Shown in pieces: positions 17,676-26,006 of a stretch of DNA of 64,000 bases. The notes below the pieces were generated by a model. That model ran no database searches and was not told the origin of the DNA. It saw only the letters and a list, made by a program, of their open reading frames with translations. The first letter of the stretch is position 1. The number at the start of each line of letters is the position of its first letter. Both the position numbers and the translations under genes were made by a program. The DNA is from Devosia sp. YIM 151766 (GTDB lineage: Bacteria; Pseudomonadota; Alphaproteobacteria; Rhizobiales; Devosiaceae), in contig NZ_CP127251.1 of NCBI RefSeq assembly GCF_030285925.1, positions 2,356,001 to 2,420,000 on the forward strand, read 5' to 3'.

Positions 17676-19061
17676 ATGGGCAACACGGGCGTCATCGACT
17701 CTTTTCTAGGCGTATTCACCTCCTACATCGACAGCGGTTTCGGCCTGCTCGGCGGCGAGGTCGCCTTCATCGCCACCACCCTGATCGTGATCGACGTGAC
17801 GCTCGCCGCGCTCTTTTGGGCATGGGGCGCGGATGACGACATCATCGCGCGCTTGGTGAAAAAGACGCTGTTCGTCGGCGTCTTCGCCTACATCATTTCT
17901 AACTGGAACAACCTCGCCCGGATCGTCTTCGAGAGCTTCGCCGGCCTTGGCCTCATGGCGTCGGGCACCGGCTTTTCTGTCACCGATCTGATGCGGCCGG
18001 GCCGCGTCGCGCAGACCGGCCTCGACGCCGGCCGTCCGCTGCTCGATTCCATTTCCGACCTGATGGGCTGGATCAGCTTTTTCGAGAATTTCATCCAGAT
18101 CGCTTGCCTGCTGTTCGCATGGGCGCTTGTGGTGCTGGCCTTTTTCATTTTGGCGATCCAGCTTTTCGTGACGCTGATCGAGTTCAAACTGGTGACGCTA
18201 GCCGGCTTTGTGCTGATCCCGTTCGGGTTGTTCGGCAAGACCGCCTTCATGGCTGAAAAGGTGCTTGGCAACGTAGTGTCGTCCGGCATCAAGGTCTTGG
18301 TCCTCGCCGTCATCATCGGCATCGGCTCGACACTGTTCTCGCAATTCACGGCCGGTTTCGGCGGGGCGACCCCGACCATCGACGACGCGATGGCGATTGT
18401 GCTCGCCGCGCTGTCGCTGCTTGGCCTCGGCATCTTCGGCCCCGGTATCGCCAACGGCATCGTTTCGGGCGGGCCGCAACTCGGCGCAGGCGCGGCCGTT
18501 GGCACGGGCCTCGCCGCTGGCGGCATGGTGCTTGCCGGCGGCGCGGCGGCTGGCGGCGGGGCCATGCTTGCCGCGAAGGGCGGCGCTGCTGCTCTGTCCG
18601 GTGGGGCCGCGGCCGTCCGCGGCGGCGCGACCGCCGCGGGCGCGGCGACCGCTGCCTATAGCGTCGGCTCGCTCGGCCAGTCCGGCGCGGCGGGCGTTGC
18701 CTCCGGCCTCGGCGGTGTCGCCCGAGCGGCAGGCTCGGCCGCCGTCTCGCCGCTCAAACGCGCAGCCTCCAGCGCAACATCCCGCGCAAGCGAAAGCGTC
18801 AAATCCAGCTTCTCCGCTGGCGTAAAGGCCGGCTTCGGCGCGACTGGCGGCAGCTCCACCATGGGCACGGTCGGCGGTGCGAGTGCCGATCCCGCAGCCG
18901 CGCCATCCAGCCCGGCCGGCGGTCCTCCGGCTTGGGCGCAGCGGATGCAGCGCCGGCAGGCCATGAACCATGGCACCACCATGACCGCCCATGCCGTCCG
19001 CTCCGGCGACAGCCACGGCTCCGGTTCCTCCGTCAACCTTTCCGAAAGTGACCGCTCATGA
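17676..19061 (+). CDS. trbL: Conjugal transfer membrane protein TrbL (VirB6-like)
   Basis: The 461-aa polytopic inner-membrane protein has several hydrophobic segments in residues 25-270, followed by an alanine/glycine-rich hydrophilic C-terminal third. This is the standard TrbL/VirB6 layout. It starts two bases after trbK and overlaps trbF by four bases. The low-complexity tail (AAGGGAMLAAKGG and following) is typical. Confidence 0.92.
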   Translation: MGNTGVIDSFLGVFTSYIDSGFGLLGGEVAFIATTLIVIDVTLAALFWAWGADDDIIARLVKKTLFVGVFAYIISNWNNLARIVFESFAGLGLMASGTGFSVTDLMRPGRVAQTGLDAGRPLLDSISDLMGWISFFENFIQIACLLFAWALVVLAFFILAIQLFVTLIEFKLVTLAGFVLIPFGLFGKTAFMAEKVLGNVVSSGIKVLVLAVIIGIGSTLFSQFTAGFGGATPTIDDAMAIVLAALSLLGLGIFGPGIANGIVSGGPQLGAGAAVGTGLAAGGMVLAGGAAAGGGAMLAAKGGAAALSGGAAAVRGGATAAGAATAAYSVGSLGQSGAAGVASGLGGVARAAGSAAVSPLKRAASSATSRASESVKSSFSAGVKAGFGATGGSSTMGTVGGASADPAAAPSSPAGGPPAWAQRMQRRQAMNHGTTMTAHAVRSGDSHGSGSSVNLSESDRS

Positions 19062-19747
19062 GCATCTTCAAACGACCAGCAACCCATTACGGCAAATCGC
19101 CCGAACCCGAGACGCCCTATCAGAAGGCCGCGCAGGCATGGGACGAGCGTATCGGCTCGGCCCGCGTGCAGGCGAGGAACTGGAGGCTCATGGCCTTCGG
19201 CTCCCTGATCCTTTCGGCCGGCTTTGCCTCGGCGCTGGTCTGGCAGTCCGCACGTGGGACCGTGGTGCCTTGGGTCGTTCAGGTCGATAATCTCGGTCAG
19301 GCGCAGACCGTCGCCCCCGCGAGCGCCGACTATCGCCCGACCGATCCGCAGATCGCGTTCCATCTCGGCCGCTTCATCGAGCAGGTCCGCGCGATCCCGG
19401 CCGACGCGATCATTGTCCGCCAGAACTGGCTTCGCGCCTATGAGTGGACCACGGATCGCGGTGCGGCGGCATTGAACGACTACGCCCGCACCAATGATCC
19501 CTTCACCCGCGTCGGCCGGAGCCAAGTCGCCGTCGAGGTGTCGAGCGTCATCCGGGCCTCGCCCAACAGCTTCCGCGTGGCGTGGACGGAAAGGCATTTC
19601 GAGAACGGCCAGCTTTCCACGACCGAACGATGGACGGCTATTCTCACCATCGTCATCCAGCCCCCGCGCGACGCCGAGCGCCTGCGCGCCAATCCGTTGG
19701 GAATATACGTCAATGCAATTTCGTGGTCGCGGGAGATGAGCCAATGA
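19058..19747 (+). CDS. trbF: Conjugal transfer protein TrbF (VirB8-like)
   Basis: The 229-aa bitopic protein has a short cytoplasmic N-terminus, one TM segment near residues 45-65 and a periplasmic VirB8-type domain. It is a core scaffold of the mating channel. Its stop TGA overlaps the native trbG start (ATGA at 19744-19747). Directly after this overlap trbG is interrupted by the SnoaL-gene insertion. Confidence 0.92.
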   Translation: MSIFKRPATHYGKSPEPETPYQKAAQAWDERIGSARVQARNWRLMAFGSLILSAGFASALVWQSARGTVVPWVVQVDNLGQAQTVAPASADYRPTDPQIAFHLGRFIEQVRAIPADAIIVRQNWLRAYEWTTDRGAAALNDYARTNDPFTRVGRSQVAVEVSSVIRASPNSFRVAWTERHFENGQLSTTERWTAILTIVIQPPRDAERLRANPLGIYVNAISWSREMSQ

Positions 19748-21144
19748 AAGCGTCAGCTTGCATCAATCACTTCGCTGATCTTCCCCTCGGAGATCATGAA
19801 GAACGAGGTGCCCGTCATCTCGATCTCCTGCCCGGCCTTCCAGCCGTTGGGCAGATCGGTTTTGACCTTGGCGCGATAGCCGATGCGCACCGCTGCACGG
19901 TCGTCTATGGCGATGCAGTCGAGGATCGTCTGTTCTCTTTCAGCAAACAACTGGACGCCCTGTTCCGCCAGCGCGCGAAATGCCTCGATCCCGTGCGTTT
20001 CGTTCGTCATCTCTCCGTTCGATCTGTTGATAAACCGAACGTCGCCCGACAGGCAGTCGAGCATCGCCTGAACATTCATCCTGTTGTAGGCGTCGATATA
20101 CCGGGCAACAATCGTCGGCACAGAATCCATTCTGTCGGTTCCTCCTTACTGATCCTGAAGTCGCTAACCTATGCGATTTTTGCGTCGGCGGTGGCAATTA
20201 CTTTGGCAGGCTGCGCGACCAACCGGACGCCGCAATTCAGCTACGACGCCAGCGTGCCGCCGCTGCCGACCGTGCAGGTGGCGGCAACCGACAACACGCC
20301 TCGGCCGCTGCATGTGCCCCCGGCATGGACCGTGGCGCGCGGCGGCACCGCCGCAGGCACGCCAACCGGCCGCGTCGAGAACGCCAATGCCGCCGCCCGC
20401 GTCGAGCCGCGCCGGGAAGGCTACTACAACGCCATCCAGATATATCCGTGGAGCGAAGGCGCGCTCTATCAGGTCTATGCCGCAGTCGGGCAGATCACGA
20501 CCATTGCGCTGGAGCCGGGCGAGAGTCTGACCGGCGCGGGGCCGATTGCAGCCGGCGACACCGCCCGCTGGATCATCGGCGACACCGAGAGCGGCAGCGG
20601 TGCGAACCGCCGTGTCCATATCCTCGTGAAGCCGACACGGCCGGACATTTCCACCAACCTTGTCGTCACCACCGACCGACGCACCTACATGATCGAACTG
20701 CGCGCGCGGGAATCGCTCTACATGCCTTCCGTCGCATGGTCCTATCCCGCAACGCCCGGCCAGCGCCGCGCCGTCCCGGCCGCGCCAATCATCCCGGCCG
20801 AGGCTGCGCGGAACTATCGCTATGGCTTGCAGGTGCAGGGCGACAGCCCGCCATGGCGGCCGGTTTCGGTGTTCGACGATGGACGCCGCGTCTATGTCGT
20901 CTTCCCGGCCGGGATTGTGCAGGGCGAAATGCCGCCGATCTTCGTGCTTGGCGCGAACGGCGAGCCGCAGATCGTCAATTCCCGCATCCACCAGAACGTC
21001 CTGATCGTGGACCGCCTGTTCGGCGCGGCCGAGTTGCGCCTTGGCAGCGGCAACCGCCAGCAGGTCGTCAGGATCGTCCGCACCAACCCGACGCAGGCCG
21101 CAGCAGAGCCAGCCAGCACGACCACGGGAGGATCGTCCTCATGA
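19744..21144 (+). CDS. trbG: TrbG (VirB9-like) gene interrupted at codon 2 by a frame-preserving insertion
   Basis: TrbG is an outer-membrane/periplasmic channel protein. From 20155 the sequence is a complete TrbG: signal with lipobox-like AITLAGCATN, then the VirB9 domain ending in QQVVRIVRTNP. The only native start is ATG 19744, which overlaps trbF. Between them lie 411 bp of foreign DNA (19749-20159) without an in-frame stop. Translation from 19744 would give a 466-aa fusion with about 137 extra residues ahead of the signal sequence, which should impair export. No good alternative ATG/GTG start with a ribosome site is visible near 20155; only CTG codons are in frame. Activity is doubtful. 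Confidence 0.8.
   Translation: MKASACINHFADLPLGDHEERGARHLDLLPGLPAVGQIGFDLGAIADAHRCTVVYGDAVEDRLFSFSKQLDALFRQRAKCLDPVRFVRHLSVRSVDKPNVARQAVEHRLNIHPVVGVDIPGNNRRHRIHSVGSSLLILKSLTYAIFASAVAITLAGCATNRTPQFSYDASVPPLPTVQVAATDNTPRPLHVPPAWTVARGGTAAGTPTGRVENANAAARVEPRREGYYNAIQIYPWSEGALYQVYAAVGQITTIALEPGESLTGAGPIAAGDTARWIIGDTESGSGANRRVHILVKPTRPDISTNLVVTTDRRTYMIELRARESLYMPSVAWSYPATPGQRRAVPAAPIIPAEAARNYRYGLQVQGDSPPWRPVSVFDDGRRVYVVFPAGIVQGEMPPIFVLGANGEPQIVNSRIHQNVLIVDRLFGAAELRLGSGNRQQVVRIVRTNPTQAAAEPASTTTGGSSS
19749..20159. mobile_element. 411-bp insertion carrying only an antisense SnoaL-like gene
   Basis: Removing 19749-20159 restores an ordinary TrbG start (MKSLTYAIFASAVAITLAGC). TGAA stands at both edges (19745-19748 and 20156-20159), compatible with a 4-bp target duplication or with microhomology. 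The insert contains little more than a Shine-Dalgarno sequence and one ORF on the minus strand, with four bases after the stop codon. No terminal inverted repeats or attC-like structure are visible, and no promoter is evident. Its length is divisible by three. Confidence 0.65.
19753..20130 (-). CDS. SnoaL-like/NTF2-fold protein
   Basis: The 125-aa protein has the NTF2/SnoaL-like pattern (IVARYIDAYNRMNVQAMLDC, then a conical alpha+beta domain ending with FFMISEGKISEVIDA). Members include polyketide cyclases, isomerases and many uncharacterised proteins, so the reaction cannot be assigned. A strong AAGGAGG site lies 10 bases before the ATG. It is antisense to the trb operon and inserted into the first codons of trbG. 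The expression source is unknown. Confidence 0.8.
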   Translation of the reverse strand: MDSVPTIVARYIDAYNRMNVQAMLDCLSGDVRFINRSNGEMTNETHGIEAFRALAEQGVQLFAEREQTILDCIAIDDRAAVRIGYRAKVKTDLPNGWKAGQEIEMTGTSFFMISEGKISEVIDAS

Positions 21145-22268
21145 GCGATACCGATACCGCCGCCCCCATGCGCCTGCGCGCCGAAACGCCCCGTGTCACG
21201 CGCCTATCGCGCAAGATGCTGGCAGGCGTCGGAGCCGTCGCGCTTCTCGGCATCGGCGGGGCGCTGATCTATGCGCTCCAGACCCGCGATGCAGGACCGG
21301 GAGGGGACGAACTCTATTCGACCGAGAACCGCCCCACGGCGGACGGATTGTCTGGCCTGCCGCGCGACTATAGCGGCCCGGCGCTCGGCCCGGCGCTACC
21401 CGGCGACCTCGGCCGCCCGATCCTCGACGCGCAGAACCGGGGGCAGCCCATTGTAACGCCGGCAATCACGACGCCCGCCGTCGATCCAGAGGAAGAACGC
21501 CGCAGGGCCGAGGAAGAAGCCGCGCGCTTGAGCAACGTCTTTTTCCAGTCCGGCCCCCGCAGGGGAGCGCCAGCCGGCACCGCCATGCCCGGCCTTGCCG
21601 GGCTTGGCCTCGGCGGGCAGCCCGCGACACAGGATCGCCACGCGGCATTTCTCAATGGACCCGTGGACCGGCAGACCGTCGCCCCGGATCGCGTTGCGCC
21701 GCCGGCATCGCCCTACATCCTTCAGGCCGGGGCCGTGATCCCCGCTGCGCTGATAACCGGCATCCGTTCCGATCTGCCCGGCCAGATCACCGCGCAGGTG
21801 ACGGAGAACGTCTATGACAGCCCGACCGGCTCGCTGCTGCTGATCCCGCAAGGCACCCGCATCATCGGCCAATACAATGACGGCGTGACCTTCGGCCAGC
21901 GTCGCGTGTTGCTGGTCTGGAATCGCCTGATCCTGCCGGGCGGCCGGTCCATCGTTCTGGAACGCCTGCCGGGCGCGGACGCCAGCGGCTATGCTGGCCT
22001 TGAGGATGGCGTCGATTATCATTGGTGGGATCTGATGAAGGCCGCAGGGCTGTCCACGCTGCTCGCAGTCGGCACCGAGCTGGCGACCAGCGACGAGGAC
22101 CGGCTGATCCGCGCCATCCGCGACGGGGCGCAGGATACCGTCAATCAGGCCGGCCAGCAGATCGTCCAACGCCAGTTGCAGGTCGCGCCGACGCTGACGA
22201 TCCGGCCCGGCTTTCCGGTCAGGATTATCGTCACCCGCGATCTTGTGTTCGAGCCGGCAGGAGGTTGA
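21141..22268 (+). CDS. trbI: Conjugal transfer protein TrbI (VirB10-like)
   Basis: The 375-aa protein has one TM segment (about residues 24-42), a proline-rich linker and the VirB10/TrbI domain with SLLLIPQGTRIIGQYN and GFPVRIIVTRDL. It spans both membranes as part of the core complex. ATG 21141 overlaps the trbG stop (ATGA). It is the last canonical trb gene. Confidence 0.93.
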   Translation: MSDTDTAAPMRLRAETPRVTRLSRKMLAGVGAVALLGIGGALIYALQTRDAGPGGDELYSTENRPTADGLSGLPRDYSGPALGPALPGDLGRPILDAQNRGQPIVTPAITTPAVDPEEERRRAEEEAARLSNVFFQSGPRRGAPAGTAMPGLAGLGLGGQPATQDRHAAFLNGPVDRQTVAPDRVAPPASPYILQAGAVIPAALITGIRSDLPGQITAQVTENVYDSPTGSLLLIPQGTRIIGQYNDGVTFGQRRVLLVWNRLILPGGRSIVLERLPGADASGYAGLEDGVDYHWWDLMKAAGLSTLLAVGTELATSDEDRLIRAIRDGAQDTVNQAGQQIVQRQLQVAPTLTIRPGFPVRIIVTRDLVFEPAGG

Positions 22269-22270
22269 CC

Positions 22271-22492
22271 ATGACCAGGCTGAAACTCGGCCCGCTGCCA
22301 GACGACAAGCCCGTCAAGGTGACGGTGGAGTTGCCCGCGCCGCTCCACCGCGATCTGGTCGCTTATGCCGAAGTGCTGGCGCGCGAGACGGGCCAGCCTG
22401 TCGCCGATCCCGTCAGGCTCATCGTGCCGATGCTGGAGCGGTTCATCGCAACGGATCGGGGGTTTGCGAGAGCGCGGCGAGCCGCCAACTAA
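22271..22492 (+). CDS. DUF2274 family protein
   Basis: The 73-aa protein (MTRLKLGPLPDDKPVKVTVE) matches DUF2274, a small family regularly found right after trbI in these elements. It may be an RHH-like DNA-binding or accessory protein; the function is unknown. It starts two bases after the trbI stop, so it is in the trb operon. Confidence 0.8.
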   Translation: MTRLKLGPLPDDKPVKVTVELPAPLHRDLVAYAEVLARETGQPVADPVRLIVPMLERFIATDRGFARARRAAN

Positions 22493-22577
22493 GTCCCATC
22501 CCGGCAGGGGTGCCGCCAGCGCATAGACGCAAATGCGGCACGCTACAGGCCGCCGACTGCCCTCCATGGTTCGCCTA

Positions 22578-22604
22578 ATTCCGGGGCCTATTGCGCCCCG
22601 GAAT
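22578..22604. terminator. Strong hairpin after the trb operon
   Basis: ATTCCGGGGC pairs perfectly with GCCCCGGAAT around a 7-base loop, 86 bp after the last trb gene. There is no clear T-run, so it is either a weak terminator or a message-stabilising structure before the next gene set. Confidence 0.45.
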
Positions 22605-22627
22605 CCACCAGAACCAAGGAGGATTCC

Positions 22628-22951
22628 ATGTGCGCAGAGCGCCGCCGCGCCCGCAAAGGGCGACCGCGACACCCGGTCCCCGAAGCACTTCCCGACGATC
22701 TTTTCGACTACGCCGACGAACCCACGCCAGACGGCCGGGAACGCCGCAGCTCGCCGCTTCGCATCGTCGATGTTGAGACGCTGCCGGTCTTCGACGACTG
22801 GCCCGAAAAGGTGCCGATCACCGAGGAAGAACTACAAATCTTCGAGCGGTATTTCGGTCATGTGCTCGACCGCCTTTTCGGCCCAATCGACCTTGAAGCC
22901 GAGAATAAATCCTTGCCATACTTATCAGAAAGTGATAAGGATAAGTCATGA
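22628..22951 (+). CDS. Hypothetical acidic protein, first gene of the TA-recombinase operon
   Basis: I do not recognise this 107-aa protein. It starts with a basic patch (CAERRRARKGRPRH) and then is acidic, without membrane segments. An AAGGAGG site lies six bases before the ATG. Its stop overlaps the start of the tumE-like gene by four bases (ATGA), so it is translated together with the toxin-antitoxin genes and the recombinase. Its place suggests a role in element maintenance or excision control, but nothing in the sequence proves this. Confidence 0.65.
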   Translation: MCAERRRARKGRPRHPVPEALPDDLFDYADEPTPDGRERRSSPLRIVDVETLPVFDDWPEKVPITEEELQIFERYFGHVLDRLFGPIDLEAENKSLPYLSESDKDKS

Positions 22952-23301
22952 GCGAGGAACGTGACCCGAGCCTCGACACGCTTCTGGACCTCGACGGACA
23001 GGTGCTCGTTGTCGATCCCGAGGGCGGCCATTGGGTGAAGTTCGTTATCACCCGCGTTCCGGCATCGCCGGAAAAGCCGCGCGGCCTCGATTACTCGCTC
23101 ACGCTTCACGGGCCTTCGGGCGAACGGCTGGTCGGCTTCGATAATGCCCATCCGGTCGGCCGAGGCAGGAGGGGCGAGCCGATGGACCATCGACACCGCC
23201 TCCAGACCGTGAAGCCCTACGCCTACGAGGATGCGGCCACGCTGCTGGCCGACTTCTGGCAGGCGGTGGACGCGGTATTGAAGGAGCGAGGTGCCCTATG
23301 A
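22948..23301 (+). CDS. tumE: TumE-like toxin (DUF6516 family)
   Basis: The 117-aa protein begins LDTLLDLDGQVLVVDPEGGHWVKF and has DYSLTLHGPSGERLVGFDNAH, the pattern of DUF6516/TumE toxins. It is followed by a paired HTH gene, which is the usual TumE-TumA arrangement. Such pairs stabilise the DNA that carries them. The gene overlaps both neighbours by four bases. The toxin activity is inferred from family and pairing. Confidence 0.7.
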   Translation: MSEERDPSLDTLLDLDGQVLVVDPEGGHWVKFVITRVPASPEKPRGLDYSLTLHGPSGERLVGFDNAHPVGRGRRGEPMDHRHRLQTVKPYAYEDAATLLADFWQAVDAVLKERGAL

Positions 23302-23684
23302 CCACATTGAAAGTTGGGATTGCCGGCTACGACGAGATGAAGGCCCGCACCATGCGGATCGCGCGCGGCGAGGAAAAGCCGGCGGCGGACGATCCGAAGG
23401 TGTGGTTCACATCAACCGAATCCTTCGCCAAGGTGCTGTCGGCCGGGAACCGCGAACTGCTGCGCGTCATCGCCGAGAAAGCTCCGGCCTCGCTGGAGGA
23501 ACTTTCGGAGATCACCGGCCGGGCCTTATCCAACCTGTCACGCACCATGAAGACGATGGAGAGCTACGGCCTTGTCCGCTTGGAGAAGGAAGGCCGCAAG
23601 CTCGCGCCCAAGGTTGTCCATGACCGTGTTGAACTGGCGTTGCCCTTGCTCGAACGCCGCGCGGCGAAAGGAGGCGCGCTATGA
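23298..23684 (+). CDS. tumA: HTH antitoxin of the TumE pair (HVO_A0114-like DNA-binding protein)
   Basis: The 128-aa protein has a MarR/ArsR-like winged helix (LEELSEITGRALSNLSRTMK, about residues 75-95), as in the HVO_A0114-type DNA-binding proteins that accompany TumE toxins. It likely neutralises the toxin and represses the operon. It overlaps the toxin gene and the recombinase gene by four bases each. Confidence 0.7.
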   Translation: MTTLKVGIAGYDEMKARTMRIARGEEKPAADDPKVWFTSTESFAKVLSAGNRELLRVIAEKAPASLEELSEITGRALSNLSRTMKTMESYGLVRLEKEGRKLAPKVVHDRVELALPLLERRAAKGGAL

Positions 23685-25411
23685 ACATTCATTCCCCACA
23701 CGTCGCCCTGCGCGCCGCGCTCTATCTGCGCGTCTCGACGGCGCGGCAAGCCGAGCATGACGTGTCGATCCCCGACCAGAAGCGGCAGGGCGAAGCCTAT
23801 TGCGAGTCTCGCGGTTATCAGCTTGTGGAAACCTTCATCGAGCCGGGCGCATCGGCGACCAACGACCGCCGCCCCGAGTTCCAGCGCATGATCGAAGCCG
23901 GCACGTCGAAGCCGCCAGCGTTCGACGTGGTGGTGGTGCATAGCTTCTCGCGGTTCTTCCGCGACGAATTTGAAATGGAATACTACTACCGGAAGCTGGC
24001 GAAGAACGGCGTCAAGCTCGTATCCATGACGCAGGAGCTTGGCGACGATCCGATCCACCAGATGATGCGGCGGATCATGTCACTGTTCGACGAATACCAG
24101 TCGAAGGAGAACGCCAAGCACGTCCTGCGCGCCTTGAAGGAGAACGCGCGGCAAGGCTTCTGGAATGGCTCGCTGCCGCCCATCGGCTACCGCGTCGTCG
24201 ATGCCGAGCAGCGCGGCACGAAGATGAAGAAGAAGCTGGAAATCGACCCGCTGCACGCCGACACCGTGCGGATGATCTTCCGCCTAGCATTGGAAGGCGA
24301 CGGCACGTCCGGCCCCATGGGCGTCAAGAACATCGTCAGCTACCTCAACAGGAACCGCATGTTCACCCGCAGCGGCGGACGTTGGGGCATCGGCCAGCTT
24401 CACCGCGTCCTGACCCGCCGCACCTATATCGGCGAACATCGGTTCAACCGCCGGTCCAAGAAAGGCGAGGTGAAGCCCGAGGAAGAAGTCGTCACCGTCG
24501 CGGTGCCGCCGCTGATCGACCTTGAGATATTCGAGGCGGTGCAGAAGCGGTTGCAGGTCAACAATCCGAAGGTGACGCCGCCGCGCGTCGTCAGCGGCCC
24601 GAACCTGCTGACCGGCATTTGCTATTGCGGCAATTGCGGTGGGGCCATGACGCTGCGCACGGGCAAGAACGGCCGCTACCGCTACTATGCCTGTTCGATC
24701 CGGGCACGGCAGGGCGAAACCGGCTGCAAGGGCCGCGCGATCCCGATGGACAAGCTGGACCGCATCGTGGTCAGCCACATCGAGGAAAGGCTGCTGGACC
24801 CCGAGCGGATCGAAGACGTGCTCGCCTCGCTGCTGGATCGCCGGCAGGAGAGCGTCGAGCGGCGCAGCCAGCACATCACCGAGTTGAACCAGCGCGCGGC
24901 CGAGGCCGATATGCGGCTAAAGCGGCTCTACGAGGCTATCGAGGCGGGTTCGCTCGACCCGGCCGAATCCGCCCTCGGCGAACGCATCGCGGGCCTTACG
25001 GCGATACGGGATCAGGCACGGGCCGACGCCGTAAGGACCGAGGCCATGCTGAAAAGCTCGGCCCATAAGGGCCTCACAGGCGCGGCCGTGCGGGAGCTGG
25101 CGAGCGAAGCGCGGACCGGGCTTCGGCTCGGAAAGGGCGGTTATCGGCGGGATCACGTCCGGGCTTTCGCCCAGCATGTCGAGGTCGCGGACGATGCGAT
25201 CTACATCAACGGCAGCAAAAACACGCTGTTGAGGGCGCTGATAGCCACAAAAGGAGGGAAATCGGCGGGAATCGGCGTTCCCGGTTTTATACCGAAGTGG
25301 CGGAGAGAGAGGGATTCGAACCCTCGAGACGGTTCCCCGCCTACACACTTTCCAGGCGTGCGCCTTCGACCACTCGGCCATCTCTCCGCGTCGCGCGTGT
25401 CTGGGCTATGA
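23681..25411 (+). CDS. Large serine recombinase (ICE integrase), C-terminus read through into tRNA-Ser
   Basis: The 576-aa recombinase has a resolvase domain with the catalytic serine in YLRVSTARQAEHDVSIPDQK (about residues 14-33), a Recombinase domain, and a zinc ribbon (ICYCGNCGGAM, near residue 310) followed by a coiled-coil region. It should catalyse integration and excision of the ICE. The last ~40 residues (from GFIPKWRRERDSNPR to LRPLGHLS) are encoded by the tRNA-Ser gene on the other strand, so the natural end of the free-element protein is probably different. It is coupled to the TA genes by an ATGA overlap. Confidence 0.93.
   Translation: MNIHSPHVALRAALYLRVSTARQAEHDVSIPDQKRQGEAYCESRGYQLVETFIEPGASATNDRRPEFQRMIEAGTSKPPAFDVVVVHSFSRFFRDEFEMEYYYRKLAKNGVKLVSMTQELGDDPIHQMMRRIMSLFDEYQSKENAKHVLRALKENARQGFWNGSLPPIGYRVVDAEQRGTKMKKKLEIDPLHADTVRMIFRLALEGDGTSGPMGVKNIVSYLNRNRMFTRSGGRWGIGQLHRVLTRRTYIGEHRFNRRSKKGEVKPEEEVVTVAVPPLIDLEIFEAVQKRLQVNNPKVTPPRVVSGPNLLTGICYCGNCGGAMTLRTGKNGRYRYYACSIRARQGETGCKGRAIPMDKLDRIVVSHIEERLLDPERIEDVLASLLDRRQESVERRSQHITELNQRAAEADMRLKRLYEAIEAGSLDPAESALGERIAGLTAIRDQARADAVRTEAMLKSSAHKGLTGAAVRELASEARTGLRLGKGGYRRDHVRAFAQHVEVADDAIYINGSKNTLLRALIATKGGKSAGIGVPGFIPKWRRERDSNPRDGSPPTHFPGVRLRPLGHLSASRVSGL
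25298..25387 (-). tRNA. tRNA-Ser(GGA), ICE integration site
   Basis: The minus strand reads GGAGAGATGGCCGAGTGG at the 5' end, has the anticodon loop CCTGGAAAGT (anticodon GGA), a long variable arm, the T-loop GGTTCGAATCC and the 3' acceptor TCTCTCC, discriminator G and an encoded CCA. The 7-bp acceptor stem is perfect, so the gene has been restored by the integration. The ICE joins its 3' end. Confidence 0.95.
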
Positions 25412-25628
25412 TGCCGGAGACGCAACCCCGGAGGGCCGTTGCGAGCGTGGCGCAATATACCCATGATCTTTGCCGGCGCAAGGGATCACTTCGCCGGTAG
25501 GCGATTGTTTTTTCCGAGATGAAATCGCATCTTGTATTGTACGGTTTTGGCGTGTCACAAGGGTTTGGTGCTGAGGGGAGCGGGTCGGGGCCGGCTCGAC
25601 TTGAACCTGGCAAGCACAGGAAAAATGG

Positions 25629-25952
25629 ATGCGGCTTGTCTTCAGACTATTGGGCACCTGGCTTATTGGCTTGGCGCTGATTTTTCTTGTAATCGACGGC
25701 ACCAGGTCGTTGGCCGCCAATGTCATCGTCTTTACCAGCCTCGGACAAGCCTGGTCGCAATTGCATATTGCCAGCCTGGAGACGGTTTCGAGCTTCTTCG
25801 ACAGCCGCTTTTTCGCCGATCTGCTCGAGGTTATGCTGCAGGCATTGCTGAGTTATCCGGCCTTTGCCGTGCTGGCCGTACCGGGCCTGGTGCTGGCCCT
25901 GGCGGGGCGCCGGCCGCGGCGCGAGCGTTTCCTGCGGCAGGAACAGATCTAG
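25629..25952 (+). CDS. Small membrane protein of unknown function
   Basis: The 107-aa protein has two hydrophobic helices (about residues 5-30 and 70-92) and a basic C-terminus (GRRPRRERFLRQEQ). I do not recognise a named family. It is the first chromosomal gene after the integration site. The 217 bp before it hold no other recognisable gene. It ends 54 bp before msrA on the same strand. Confidence 0.65.
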   Translation: MRLVFRLLGTWLIGLALIFLVIDGTRSLAANVIVFTSLGQAWSQLHIASLETVSSFFDSRFFADLLEVMLQALLSYPAFAVLAVPGLVLALAGRRPRRERFLRQEQI

Positions 25953-26006
25953 ACCCTGTAATTCCGCCGGGCCAGACACCATATATCGGGTCGAAAGGAG
26001 CACCAG

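Larger units (their letters stand above)
1..25297. mobile_element. Right part of an integrative conjugative element (Tn4371/RP4-type trb system) inserted at tRNA-Ser
   Basis: The segment carries a relaxase, a traG coupling protein, a full set of trb mating-pair genes, antibiotic-resistance cargo, a toxin-antitoxin pair and a large serine recombinase that abuts the 3' end of a tRNA-Ser gene. The order traG-trbBCDEJLFGI is that of the Tn4371 family and of RP4-like transfer regions. The left end of the element lies outside the window, so its total size and attL are unknown. The right attachment core must lie in or next to the tRNA 3' end (about 25298-25330), because the recombinase ORF continues into the tRNA. 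Confidence 0.9.

Noticed and set aside
19582..19743. Upstream extension of the trbG frame inside trbF
   Set aside because: These codons are only the out-of-frame reading of trbF; the overlapping ATG at 19744 is the natural trbG start.
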